The notes beneath the pieces are model-generated. The model was not told where the DNA came from, did not search any database, and saw only the letters and a program-made list of their open reading frames with translations. Position numbers and translations under genes: made by a program. Shown here in pieces: positions 1 to 10,005 of a stretch of DNA of 64,000 nucleotides (within the stretch, counting starts at the first letter, position 1; the number at the start of each line of letters is the position of its first letter). Source of the stretch: Nelumbo lutea (taxonomy: Eukaryota; Streptophyta; Magnoliopsida; Proteales; Nelumbonaceae); NCBI GenBank assembly GCA_022828595.1, contig JAKGHH010000004.1:86642270-86706269 (forward strand). Reading direction: 5' to 3'.

Positions 1-428
1 TAAAATTATTATTAATTCAAACATTATGAAATTTATTATAATTATTTTTCAACTATTAAGAAAAATTTTAAATTTATTATTAGTTATGTTAAATATTTCA
101 TTATTTAAATATTTTAGTAATATGTAAAATATTTATTTTTGTTATTTAAATTTTATTTCTTTTAAAGTTATTATTAATATTAAATATTTTTTCATAGAAT
201 TATTTAGATACTTTTAATGTTTTGTCATTAAAAAAAATATTTAGTTATTGAAATATTTAAATAATATTTTTATTTTTTAATTTTAATTGTATTATTTGAA
301 TACCATTAAATAATTTTTATTTATAATATTATTAAATTTATTATAATTATTTGTTGTGTGTTTTTTTAAATATTTTAAAGTTATTATATAATTTATTTAT
401 AATATTTAAATAACTGTTAAAATTTTTA
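1..428. repeat. AT-rich dispersed repeat, left part
   Basis: Over 85% A+T by eye, built of words such as TATTATAATTATTT and TTTAAAGTTATTA. Two related monomers are visible (near 26 and 325), so the period is roughly 300 bp. The same motifs in the same order recur at 55450-56640 and 58380-59100. The repeat resumes at about 9242 after the transposon nest, where the words AGATAGAT and TAGATGAAAAG match 56630-56650 and 59065-59085. No coding capacity is seen and the class is unknown. Confidence 0.6.
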
Positions 429-1469
429 GGGTAAAATATAAAAATCTCTTCTAAGTTTTTTCACAATCATAAAAACCTCCTCTGTATTTTCACTTTAACA
501 TAAACCTTCCCTATACTTTTTTAGAAAATATGCAACTACATCCCTTCGTAAATAAAAAATCCAATCAAATGTATTTACTTTTTTCAAAATGTCTATCTCA
601 CCCTTATAAATGCTGTTATTTTTCTTTCCGATAATTGAGAACCATAGTCGTCGACCTTCTAACCCATTTGAAAAGGTCAATCTACAACACATCACCTACA
701 GTGAGTGATAGAATCAAGGGAATCATCTCACGAGATTGTAGCCTCTCCATGGGTTGGCTAGTGGGGGCCTCACCGCCGAACTACAAGCTTTTCGTAGGAT
801 GGCTACTGGCTAGTCGACCTCAGGTCTACCCTGCTATGTCTATACTCTAACAATTGAAGAAAGTGAGAATCAGAGCTATTGTCATTCGCATGTCAAACAT
901 AAGAAAAGGGTGGAAAAACATCACTACAAGGTAGGCCATTACCCCCATTGGAGTTAAATATATTTTCCAATCTAATGGCATGAGAGCATGTGGCTCCTCC
1001 TCTCATGAAACAGGAAGGTGGCTTCTTGCTTCTAGTGCAAGAAAGAGCACCCAGAGTCAAAAGAAAAACCGTAAAATATTGGAAGGATGACTACTTGAGT
1101 AAGGAAGGAACTGGGAACAGGAATGTCTGAAACCGGAAATGATGGAAAGAGAAGTAGAAGGAAGAAGAATCAGAAAGTGGGTTTCAAAAACGGGTCAAAG
1201 GAAATCAATCTTCCTAACTCTCGTTAACATCCTAGCCATGTGCTTAGAGAGAGAGAGACGGTGGCTTAGTTCTCAGTTTGAACAGTATTGTGGAGAGTAT
1301 TTAATTAGATATGCATGAGGGCAAAATAGGTATTTAAAAAAATACATTAGGGGCCCATTTAGCAAGTCTTTTTGAGAAGATTTCTTGTAGCTATGACAAT
1401 CAATAGACGCATTGAGGTTTTGACATAAGATTTGGGTAGCCCGAAGACTATTTGGCTAGTGCACATATT

Positions 1470-2030
1470 CATCGGGCTACTTGTGCATGTTTGACACTTG
1501 ACCCATCAAGGTTGGGTCGCAATGGCCCAAGACCATGGTGGACATGGGTCTTGTGGGACCCATCTACAATAACAATGTTTGGGTCCCACATATATTGTGT
1601 ACTATCCCGTACGTCTTTAGCATTAGTGGGGTCCTCATGTCCTTAATGTGGGGTCCACAAACCATTTGTAGGGCCCACTTGGATTAATTTTAGTTGATCT
1701 GACTAACAATATAATAGCTGACCCATCATGGTTGGGTCACAAGATGGTGGATTGGGGTATTCTGGGTCCCAGTTACCTTGAAATGATATGGGTATATGTG
1801 TGGGCCCCACATATACTTAGTATTATCTTGCATTGGTTATAAACACCATATGGTCCCTGTATTGCTTTAGCATTAATGGGGTCCTCATGTCCTTAATGTG
1901 GGGTCCACAAACCATTGTGGGGCCCAAAAAATCAAATTTAATTTTAAATGGGGTCTTCATGTCTTTAATATAAGTCTACACACCATTTGTGGGGTCCACT
2001 CGAGTTTAATTTTAACTGGTTCAACTAAAT
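1470..2030. repeat. Subterminal tandem repeats of the Harbinger element
   Basis: The block GGGGTCCTCATGTCC followed by TTAATGTGGGGTCCACAAACC occurs at about 1627 and again at about 1878, a spacing of about 251 bp. A third, diverged copy lies near 1949-2010. The motifs GTTGGGTC and GGGCCCAC also recur. The repeats lie just inside the left end, where the transposase of such elements usually binds. No coding potential is seen. Confidence 0.55.
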
Positions 2031-2677
2031 ATGTGTAGCAAACATAAACATGTTCATAAGAGTTTGCTAAGGGCATCCTTATAAGTCATTTCCATACTAA
2101 CAAAATGATAATTAACATCAAGAAAATGATGAAACACATCATTCCATAGTAGCATGCACATACTCCAAGAGCAACAACATGCTTCTTCTTATAGTCCACA
2201 TTGTCATGATCATTGTTGTGTCGTTCAATGATCTGCACTTGAGGTTCGTCCGATGTATAATTATTTACCCACATGAAGTTGTATTCATGCGATTGAAATA
2301 TAATAACAACAAAAACCAATTACGCAATACTCATTTTTCATATTAAGTAGTATGACTCACAAATATTGATTTCTTGGTTTCATACCTCACCATTGGGGCA
2401 CTTATAAAATCATCTTCCATAATTTTTTTTTTGGTTTTTTCCATGAATAACCTCATGCGTCCTTGTCCGCATGCACACATAAGTCCCTTACAAATAGTGG
2501 CCATAACTACCATTCAACAAGTACAATTAACTCATAACATCTGAACATTAGGAAACACAAACAAGTAACAACCAACAATACACAAATACGTTCAAACTAT
2601 AGCAAATAGTGTGAAATACACATACAAGTTCAAAGTGAAAATAAACAGTCCAAGTATCAAATCACAACCCACACAAG

Positions 2678-3930
2678 CTAAGTAAATTGTCTCCTATGTC
2701 TTGGTTGATTATGATTAACACGTAAGTTGTAGTGATCAACCATCTTCAATATAATTTCATCTCTAACTTGTTCCATCCGTCTAGTGGCCTGTGACCCAAT
2801 GTCAATAGGAGTAGGTGCTACATTATGAAACATCCCTCCCTCTCCTTCAATAAGAACATCCTCTTGTAGGAATCCATTCCAATACAGACCCTCTATCTGT
2901 GACATCCGGATGAAATTGTGTAGCACACAACAAGCAAACACAATCCTAATTCGCTCTATGACATTCCTATGTGAAGAATGCACACAATTAAAGTACTCTT
3001 CACCATTCCTTGGATGACCACCTCTCCTTTAAAAGTCTCTCAAGTAGTATCTCTTAGATCGGTATGGAGATAGAAATCCTGGTATATTTGTGTAACCCGA
3101 ATCAACAACATAATACTTTCCTATACAAAAAAATGCAATCATATTTATCAGTGTATCAATGACTTTTATACAATCATATAATTATTTATGGTTGTTTTGC
3201 TGACCTTCTAGTGGTAGAAGAAACATGTTATTTGGGTTTTGGTCTATTTCCAAAGATACCCTTGAATCATGAGCAGCCCTCTCCCGTCCTGTTACAACGA
3301 AAGTGAATAGCATGTCAAATGAACATGCACACATCACATTCTGGGTGGTGATTGACTTGCGTCCCCTAAATGACACTTGTTCATTAACTGAAACACATGC
3401 ATGGACATGTGTACCATTTATAACATCAATACATTTCTACAAAAAAGAAAGGGAGAAATGCAACAATTTTGTATGTAATGGTTCAAAGAGAAGTAAAACA
3501 TCTGACAAATATAATGATTTACCTCAAACCATGGAAAATACTTTGGATTATTTTAAATATGGGGTGGCACAATCGTCATACCGGGTCACGCAATTTCTTT
3601 CCAAAATTCATAGATGGCCTTTAGAGCAGTGCTAAAGTGTTTTTGAAATTGTTTCACTAGAATGCTGAAAACAGTTTGTAGTATCCCAGTTTGATTTGTT
3701 ATGCCCTATCACTTGCAATAGAATCCCAATTTTCTCATCAGTTGATACATACCGATTGTCTTTCACTAGCCCTCTCTCTCATCGATGCTATTATTCTAAG
3801 AAACGATGTTGGTGTGAGTCTGAACATATCTAAGCATCTACTGCCACCATTGTAGATGACATTCTTTAAATATTCTGATTCGGTCAGTATGTCATCATGG
3901 TACAGTGTCTTAGAGATTGACATCCCTTAT
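2678..3930 (-). pseudogene. PIF/Harbinger DDE transposase (HARBI1-like nuclease), broken
   Basis: Several frames on the - strand together resemble a HARBI1-like transposase. In order: an N-terminal segment (NTLYHDDILTESEYLKN type, 3738-3923), a first catalytic Asp in IDVINGTHVHA (about 3395-3425), a block with QNVMCACSFDMLFTFVV (about 3290-3340), the second Asp in AAHDSRV, a YYLRDF..GGHPRNGEEYFN segment (about 2985-3060), and the catalytic Glu in RNVIER, followed by RIVFACCVLHNFIR (about 2900-2980). Stops and frameshifts break it. About 25 residues usually found between NVIER and the ACCVLHNF motif are missing. The enzyme would cut and paste the element at TWA targets; this copy cannot be active. 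The family call is confident and the exact limits are not. Confidence 0.8.
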
Positions 3931-4392
3931 TTCTCCATTTCTCTCGCAAGGATGATATTTGTCGGTCGTTGCTCGTTGTCCTCAACTGCAGTAAGTGCAA
4001 TTGCTGAAAGCACTGCAATCCTAGTAGGGCTGTCAACCATTTTGATATGATATATGAATAATGAATGAGTACAAGATGCATATCAAGGTTGGATCACAAT
4101 GTCAAATGACAAATGCTTTTGGTGGTGACCCATAAGCATACATTGACACCTACACCATGACAATCATCCACCTGCTATAATCACCCACTTGCCTCAAGCC
4201 CAACTCATACATACATCATACAATTAAGAGCAAATAAAATTGCATTCATCATATGTATATCCCCAAATCCATCCATTCACCATGTACCTATATACCTATG
4301 TGTTTCAAGGTTAATCATCTCACAGAGAAAAAAAAGCCCCAAATGGCAAAATACTAGACAACTTTTTAATTAAAGTCAGACAACCACCATGT

Positions 4393-5163
4393 TCAACAAC
4401 CTATGCGACCCATCAGCCAACTCTTCCTAATGGTTGGGGACAGGTCCAAATAAAACTCTATTGCTGCTGGGTCATGGAAAACCTCGTATATCCTGTCATA
4501 GTCAGAAATGTCAAGTTCTTCAATGGTGTTCACCTTTGCCAACACAGAAGACATGGATGTAGGATTATCTGTTCTTGTTCGCAATCCATTTATTGCCTCA
4601 ACCAACCTATCAAATCTCTTTTTAGCTAATGTAGACTAATCAACCACTATATCACAGAATTCGGCTGGTTTCTTCCTATGTGGAGTTTTGGTGCTTGTAG
4701 TTGAGACCTGATCAGTATCACCATTCATTGGTTCATCAACTTTTACTGATGGATGTTGGGTCTCATCAACAGGTGGGCAAGTTGAGATGTTTCCCTCATC
4801 TTGGGGTGGGGACTCTATGCCTCATGCCAATGATGCTGAAAACCTTATAGTGGGTGTTGTTCCCCCAAATATGACCTCTAGGTTGTTATACTCCAGGCAA
4901 CCCACAATACAAAACTTTTTGGCTTTAGGATTTGCCTATAAAAAAAAGGCATTGGGAGACTAATCAATTTGTATGCAATGTATTGAATTTAAATAAACAA
5001 TCATATATGTTATAGCAAATACCGTCAAATAGTTGTCCCATGTCTCTGGTGAGGCTACAACCATTTGCTTCTCTTCATCCCAACCAAATCTGGTTTGCCC
5101 ATATCTTAATTTTGTAAACTCCTTATATCTACTCTTTAAATCTTGTAGCTTGTTACTAAACAA
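4393..5163 (-). pseudogene. Harbinger ORF1, Myb/SANT-like DNA-binding protein, broken
   Basis: The - strand from 5163 reads KLQDLKSRYKEFTKLR, then FGWDEEKQMV and SPETWDNYL. This is the conserved part of the plant Myb/SANT-like domain (PF12776 type) that forms ORF1 of PIF/Harbinger elements. After a broken linker, the C-terminal part (4393-4605) reads on to MGRIGC and a stop. In between is an acidic, Ser/Thr/Pro-rich stretch and a basic KTPHRKKPAEF segment. At least two in-frame stops are present. In active elements this protein binds the TIR-proximal repeats and brings in the transposase encoded downstream. The order ORF1 then transposase on one strand fits the family. Confidence 0.7.
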
Positions 5164-5949
5164 TTTTGTATTGAACTTCGGGCCAAATCTTGTGAAAAAA
5201 ACTCTATCTCACCTCTTTCTAAGCAACTGGTTTCAAACAACCAACTACCATTCCCCCACTTTTGACTTGTTGTGCAAGTAAATCTATGAAAAAAGTTTCT
5301 TGTATAGGTGTCCAGTTTGCATTTATGACGGGAGTATTCTCAAAAGATGTGTTAAATACACTAGTTGCCATCTAATCATCATGAAACTTTGGGTTACTGA
5401 CACAATATTATTGAAAAATTATAGAATAACCATATTTTTTTTTCTTCCAATCAACTTAAAAAATAGAAAAAGGTTTGATGGTTGTATAAGTCACCTAAAG
5501 TAGCCATTCCCTTTGAATGTTCGTAAGTGGATAGAATCTTGCAATCAAGAACAATGGTATGATAGCTTTAGCAAATTGCCGGTACAACCCACATCAACCA
5601 ATGTGTACAACCAATGCATCGAATAACAAAGCAAAGAAGCTTGTGTTAATGTTTTCTTCCAAGTAATAACAAAGCAGTAAGCTCTGCACCATCTTAAGAG
5701 CAATTTTGGTTCTTTTGATATGCCTTAAGTTGATTCCCATCACTTGTGCTTTCTTAAAAACTATTTGTTTATACAACCATAGTATACCAAAAATCCATTT
5801 TGTTAGATGTAAGGCATCTAAAAACACAAACAATATCATATTCAAATATAAGTTTTTTTTTTCTAAATTTAATGAGGGAAAATTCAGAAACAAAACCTAT
5901 AGCATTGATAATCAAACGGAATGAAAAGCAACCATTGATGATCCAGGTT
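5164..5949. other. Interior of Harbinger element, no recognised gene
   Basis: This stretch sits between ORF1 and the TRANK1-like fragment. The longest - strand frame (5594-5893, 99 codons) has hydrophobic runs typical of AT-rich DNA. I see no family motif, no credible start and no splice pattern. It may be intron or flank that came with the captured helicase fragment, but nothing in the sequence proves this. Confidence 0.4.
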
Positions 5950-6243
5950 AGCATAAAATGGGGCTAACCCAAATTGAACCTGTCATAATTAACCTCCTTT
6001 GTTCTTATAAAGGTGTGTAATGCTATTGATTTTGAAGGTCTAGCATTACCAAGAGAAAGTTCCCTTATATCATGAAATCTGTTAAAGTATGAATTTTCCA
6101 TGCTACCATCTAGCATTACCAATAATTTCTAGAAAGTTATAACAAGAGGGTAGGATGTAGGTGGAATATCAATGAAAGAATCAAGGATATCATTGAACTC
6201 AGCTGTGCCATCAATATCAAGCACATCAATATCAAGCATATTA
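5950..6243 (-). pseudogene. Captured fragment resembling plant TRANK1-like/UvrD-helicase protein
   Basis: Reading the - strand from 6243 gives one frame of about 95 codons with two stops. It contains EFNDILDSFIDIPPTSYPLV, then KLLVMLDGSMENSYFNRF, RELSLG, SIALHTFIRTKEVNYDRF and PHF. This pattern (IPPxxYPLVITFhKFLMMLDG, then FIRTKEVxYxRF..xYWPHF) is what I recall from the large plant proteins annotated as TPR and ankyrin repeat-containing protein 1-like or UvrD-like helicase. The recall was made without a search. The fragment lies inside the Harbinger element with no other exon recognised nearby. It is best read as a host-gene piece carried by the transposon, not a working gene. Confidence 0.55.
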
Positions 6244-6259
6244 TCTAAACCATAAGGGT

Positions 6260-7960
6260 AGTTTAAGAAATTTACCTTTTTTTACACAACCTCTTCCAAT
6301 TCATCTAATTCATTTTCCTTCTGCTTTCCTGCTCCCCAAAGAAGTTTCCTTTAAATTCTAACCAATTGATCTCAAAGCCATTTAAGAAATAAAAAGCATG
6401 ACATTGCATATGTGGAAATGGCAATGAACACTGCCTTAATCATAACTTCCTTTCTTCCAGTAGACAAAATAGCCTCCTTCCAACCTATTTCAACTCTCTC
6501 ATAGAAATTTTTATTTTTTTTTGCGGAACTTTCATAGAGGTATTTTCTTGGCCCTTAGATCATCTGAGCACTACATCCACATACCCAACAACCTCGATCC
6601 TCCTAGCCACGAATACTCTAGTTACATAGTAGTTAGATGGATAGACAATTTCTATATAATTGTTTTCTTGGTGGACTATGAACTAGATCAATGATTTTTG
6701 CTCACATTTATGGTTTTGATGATTATTTGAATCTTCCAGGTGATTTCTTTTAATTGCCTTGTATGTTGAATTATATGTATATTGTAGAAAAACAAAATTA
6801 TTCATCATCTGTGCTGGGGTAGCGAGATTTCTGGTACTGAAGTATACTGTAAACTAAACTGTACATACCTAATTGCATAATATTTAGAAGGAAATTACGT
6901 GTGGAGTCGATTTTTTTTGTAGTTACAGGGAAAGCTTCTATAGTTCTATTAGCTATCTGCTACTACCCCATATTATTAATTATTTGTTGTGCCTTATCAT
7001 CAGAAATTTGATAAACGCAAGGTGAGCACAACCAATTGGTATGAAATTTTGGTAAACAGAAAAGAGCCCCATGTTTCATCAATTCAAACAATTGGGATAC
7101 CAATTGCAGCCTCAGAGAAAGACTGTTGTTATCCCATCCAACCCATGTACACAAAATTGCATTCATCCAGATTAGGGGATCAAATCACCAATGTAAAGAT
7201 TTAAATTGAATTGGGTTGTTAACTATATTCATGACTAAAGAAAATTATTTACGGATCTCTTGATAAAAATAAAAGATTATTTATAGGCCTTTACACCCAT
7301 AACTTGGGATTTTCACCACTTTTATTTGAAAACTTTCTTTTGATTAAATTTGTTCCAAGCCTATCTCCAATCATCAACTATATAAGCTTGTTTGACACTC
7401 AACTTCAAGCTCCCTTTTGTTGCAGGACCGTGAATAATTGCCTTGTTCTTTTTACACCAATAATATACAATTACTGAAAATTAAATGGATTTCTGAAATC
7501 TTAGTTGGGTTTTTCCCTATATAGTGATTGTACTAAGCCTATCTCCAAGCTACAATAGTACAAGTTATTTGACATTCAATTTCAATTTTCAACCTCCACC
7601 TTATTGCAGTGCCATAAATATTTGTTATATAGCAAAGGTAATATTATGGATAATTTTCAGTATAAATTTAAAGTTTAACTAATTAAAATTATCACCCCAG
7701 AAGTAGCAAACAAAAACAAGAACCTGTGTAACAATCAAGCAGAAAGGTTTGGAACCTTTGTACTAGTGGACATGGGTTACACAGATTGAAAAATGAGAGC
7801 ATAGTGCAAACCATGCCATTGTCCAATAGCCTATACAAACATACAAACCATAGCACCATACAAAAGATAGGCTAAAAGCTCTGCATATCTAATGTATCGT
7901 TTTTTCAGCAGCACTTTGTTTAAGTAATGATCCTCAGATGCTAAAGTTTGATTTTCTTGT
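6260..7960. other. Interior of Harbinger element, non-coding
   Basis: These 1.7 kb hold no reading frame above about 70 codons with a recognisable motif. Polypyrimidine-AG tracts occur near 7420 and 7606, and text of similar wording (CAATTTCAA.. CCTATCTCCAA) appears twice near 7350 and 7540. It may be intron DNA that came with the AIR9-like exon, since it leads directly into that exon's acceptor. No RNA gene is seen. Confidence 0.4.
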
Positions 7961-7965
7961 GGCAG

Positions 7966-8101
7966 CTCCTCCATCAGTCAATGATGTTAAGGTTATTGGA
8001 GATGCTGTTGAAGGAAGTACAATCAAAGGTATTGGGAAATACTTTGGAGGAAGGGAAGGTCCTAGCAAGTTTGAGTGGCTATGTGAAAATAAAGATTCTG
8101 G
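7966..8101 (+). pseudogene. Captured single exon of an AIR9-like microtubule-associated protein
   Basis: After an acceptor (TTGTGGCAG at 7965), 136 bp read in one frame without stops: APPSVNDVKVIGDAVEGST, then IKGIGKYFGGREGPSKFEW and LCENKDSG. A donor (GGTATG) follows at 8102. The APPSV..V.I.GD..EG..I.G.G.YFGG.EG.SK..W pattern matches one of the repeated A9 domains of plant AIR9, a large protein that binds cortical microtubules and the division site. Only one A9 exon is present; I looked for neighbouring exons on both sides and found none. Keeping both splice sites suggests copying of genomic DNA rather than cDNA. It lies in a DNA transposon, so a working AIR9 gene here is very unlikely. Confidence 0.7.
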
Positions 8102-9105
8102 GTATGATGCATTTCCATTTTTGAACATTTAACTATTTAGAAGTTTGAGATTACATCATTTTACTTGGTGGTCTATTTCGTCCTAAGTTTTCATTCAACT
8201 TTTTTGTTTATATATTTCCTTTTTGTGAAATTTATAGGAGACATTCGTGAAACATCAAATTTCTCGCATAATTTATTTTTGTAGTATTTCTAAGATTGTT
8301 TAAGAAGAAAAACACAAAAGAAAAAAAAAAGAATGAGGAAATCAGGTACACAACCGCAGAGGTCTCTTTGAGAGAAACAATGGAAAGATAGGTAAGGGAA
8401 AAAATAGTGGAAATCAGGTCTGCCCACAATTCTTATTACATGGGTATCTATAGCATTACAAGAGAATCACGTGTTATTAAACCTAACAATAATCGATGTT
8501 TCAAAAAAAACCCTAATAAGACATGCACAAACCTAACATTACAAGTTTAAAACCTAACAATTTTTAACTACATTCTAAAAAAGGGAGTGAACACATAGAA
8601 GTTTAAAGACAATCGTTGTTCAAAAAAAAAAACCCCTAACAGTACATATTGGGATGGGGGTTCTACTTGCACAAACCACCACCGAATAACAAGCTACCAC
8701 CGCTATAAGATTCACGAGCACCAAATGCTTTATAATCTCCTACAAAAGAGGGGAAAAATTAGTGGAACCACAGAAGAGAGACGAAGAGGAGGATGGTGAT
8801 GGTGGAAGAAGAAGACAAAGATTGAAGGAGGAGGAAGAGGAGGATGAAGGGAATGGAGGAATTGAACCTGTGTATGCGCATGAGAAATCACACACGTATG
8901 GGGAGGCTTCGAGAGGGCATAAAAGCCCGGAAGCTACGATCCTAGCTTCCCAAAATCAGCCCAAATTGGGCTTCTCCGGGCTTTTCGGCACAATGTCTTT
9001 TGGCAGTGAAATTTGATGTGAACCAAACGGGAATAGATCAATATTCGGTCTTATGGGCTTTTAAACAGACAAAAGACCGCACGGAAAGACTTGCCAAACA
9101 TGGCC
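8102..9105. other. Right subterminal region of Harbinger element
   Basis: Non-coding. It contains a purine-rich run (8770-8860, GAAGAGGAGGAT type) that creates an artificial acidic reading frame. An imperfect hairpin, GCCCGGAAGC...GGGCTTCTCCGGGC, lies at about 8925-8980. The right terminal inverted repeat ends at 9105. As the transposon's genes run leftwards from here, its promoter would be expected in this stretch, but no clear TATA box stands out. Confidence 0.4.
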
Positions 9106-9241
9106 TAGGTCAATTTTTCTATCCATGAAGGGAGGTATTTGCATTTTTTTAAATATAGGGTGATTTTTGTTAAAATGAAAACATAGGAGATTTTTTTATG
9201 ATTGTTAGAAAACTCAAGGGAGGTTTTTATATTTTACCTAA

Positions 9242-9400
9242 TTTTTTATTGAAACTTTTTTTAGATAGATTTAGATGAAAAGATATGAATTAGAGATAAT
9301 TAGAAGATAAATAGGAATTCTAGATAGAGATAATTTAAGAGAAAATGGGGATAGTTAATTTTCTAAGAAAAAGGAGAGGAAAAAAAAGGAGATAAACTAT
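9242..9400. repeat. AT-rich dispersed repeat, right part
   Basis: This continues the repeat broken at 428. The words TAGATAGATTTAGATGAAAAG, GAATTAGAGATAA and AATTTAAGAGA.AAATGGGGATAG have close matches at 56630-56780, and in part at 59065-59130. It ends near an AGGAGAGGAAAAAAAAGG purine run. It precedes about 400 bp of unique DNA leading to the HIP promoter. Confidence 0.5.
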
Positions 9401-9807
9401 GCTAAGGTGGCAACTCCATAAGTTTCTAAAGATAATTTTGAACCCCTCTACAAGATTTTGGATCTCCTACCCATAAAAACTCTACCTATGCCACCTGCAA
9501 GGACTCTACCTCCACGCATTGGGAACATCTCCCTATACATAATAATATATAAGAAGATAAGATATTCTCCATGTGTGGCTGTGATCTTATGTGGGTAGAA
9601 TTGTCATGGATAGGAAGGTCGGACTCTTTCTATAATTGCAGTTGGGATATGGGGTAATGAGAGGCCATCTGACGTGAAGGATTTTCTTGCAATTGTTAAA
9701 AAGTTGAAGAAGGTGATTATAATTATTAAGAAAGCTACCTAATTTTTTAAGATTTCATTTGGTTTCCCTGTCCAGATTCGAAAACGTCAGAAATCGGGAT
9801 TCGGCGA

Positions 9808-9815
9808 TATAAATA
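9808..9815 (+). promoter_or_regulatory. Probable TATA box of the HIP gene
   Basis: TATAAATA lies 190 bp upstream of the HIP start codon, followed by a GC-rich CCGCGGGCG. Transcription would be expected to start near 9840, giving a 5' leader of about 165 nt. The start site is inferred from spacing only. Confidence 0.5.
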
Positions 9816-10005
9816 AAACCGCGGGCGAAATGTTAATGCTTCATGCTTATCCACTTGGAACCTACTAGAAGGGGCTTAAGCAGGTGGTGGACTGGTGGTT
9901 TCTCATTCCCTCTTTTTTACTTCCATTTTGTTGTCTGTAGAGACGAAAGTGAACGCAGAAGACAACGTTAGCGCGAAAAATCCTGATCGAATATTCGAAG
10001 ACGCC

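Larger units (their letters stand above)
1350..9105 (-). mobile_element. Degenerate PIF/Harbinger transposon, about 7.8 kb, with captured host sequence
   Basis: The ends form short inverted repeats: GGGGCCCATTTAGCAAGTC at 1350, and the complement of GACTTGCCAAACATGGCC at the right. The left flank is TTA, the preferred PIF/Harbinger target. The right flank reads TAG, so the duplication is imperfect. Inside, on the - strand, are remnants of both Harbinger proteins: the Myb/SANT-like ORF1 (4393-5163) and the DDE transposase (2678-3930). The 4 kb between ORF1 and the right end is unusual for the family and contains fragments resembling two host genes (5950-6243 and 7966-8101). The element is certainly dead. 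Confidence 0.7.
429..9238. mobile_element. Long-TIR Mutator-like element, split by a PIF/Harbinger insertion
   Basis: The sequence from 429 (GGGTAAAATATAAAAA) is the inverted complement of that ending at 9238 (TTTTTATATTTTACC). Similarity continues inwards for about 130 bp on each side, including a shared ACAATCATAAAAA block. The nine bases outside each end (AAATTTTTA and TAATTTTTT) agree at 7 of 9 positions. This suggests the 9-bp target duplication typical of Mutator-like elements, but an AT-rich target makes it weak support. Without the inner Harbinger element it would be about 1.05 kb and non-coding, so a non-autonomous element is likely. Confidence 0.6.

Noticed and set aside
7966..8101. 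A functional AIR9 gene in the window
   Set aside because: Only one exon is present, surrounded by transposon sequence; AIR9 proteins are far larger.
8762..9016. 84-codon acidic frame on the + strand
   Set aside because: Product of a GA-rich run in the Harbinger subterminal region; no second motif or splice context.
9895..10005. In-frame upstream extension of HIP
   Set aside because: The open frame continues upstream but contains no ATG (it begins at a GTG). The ATG at 10006 has a good context and matches the family N-terminus.
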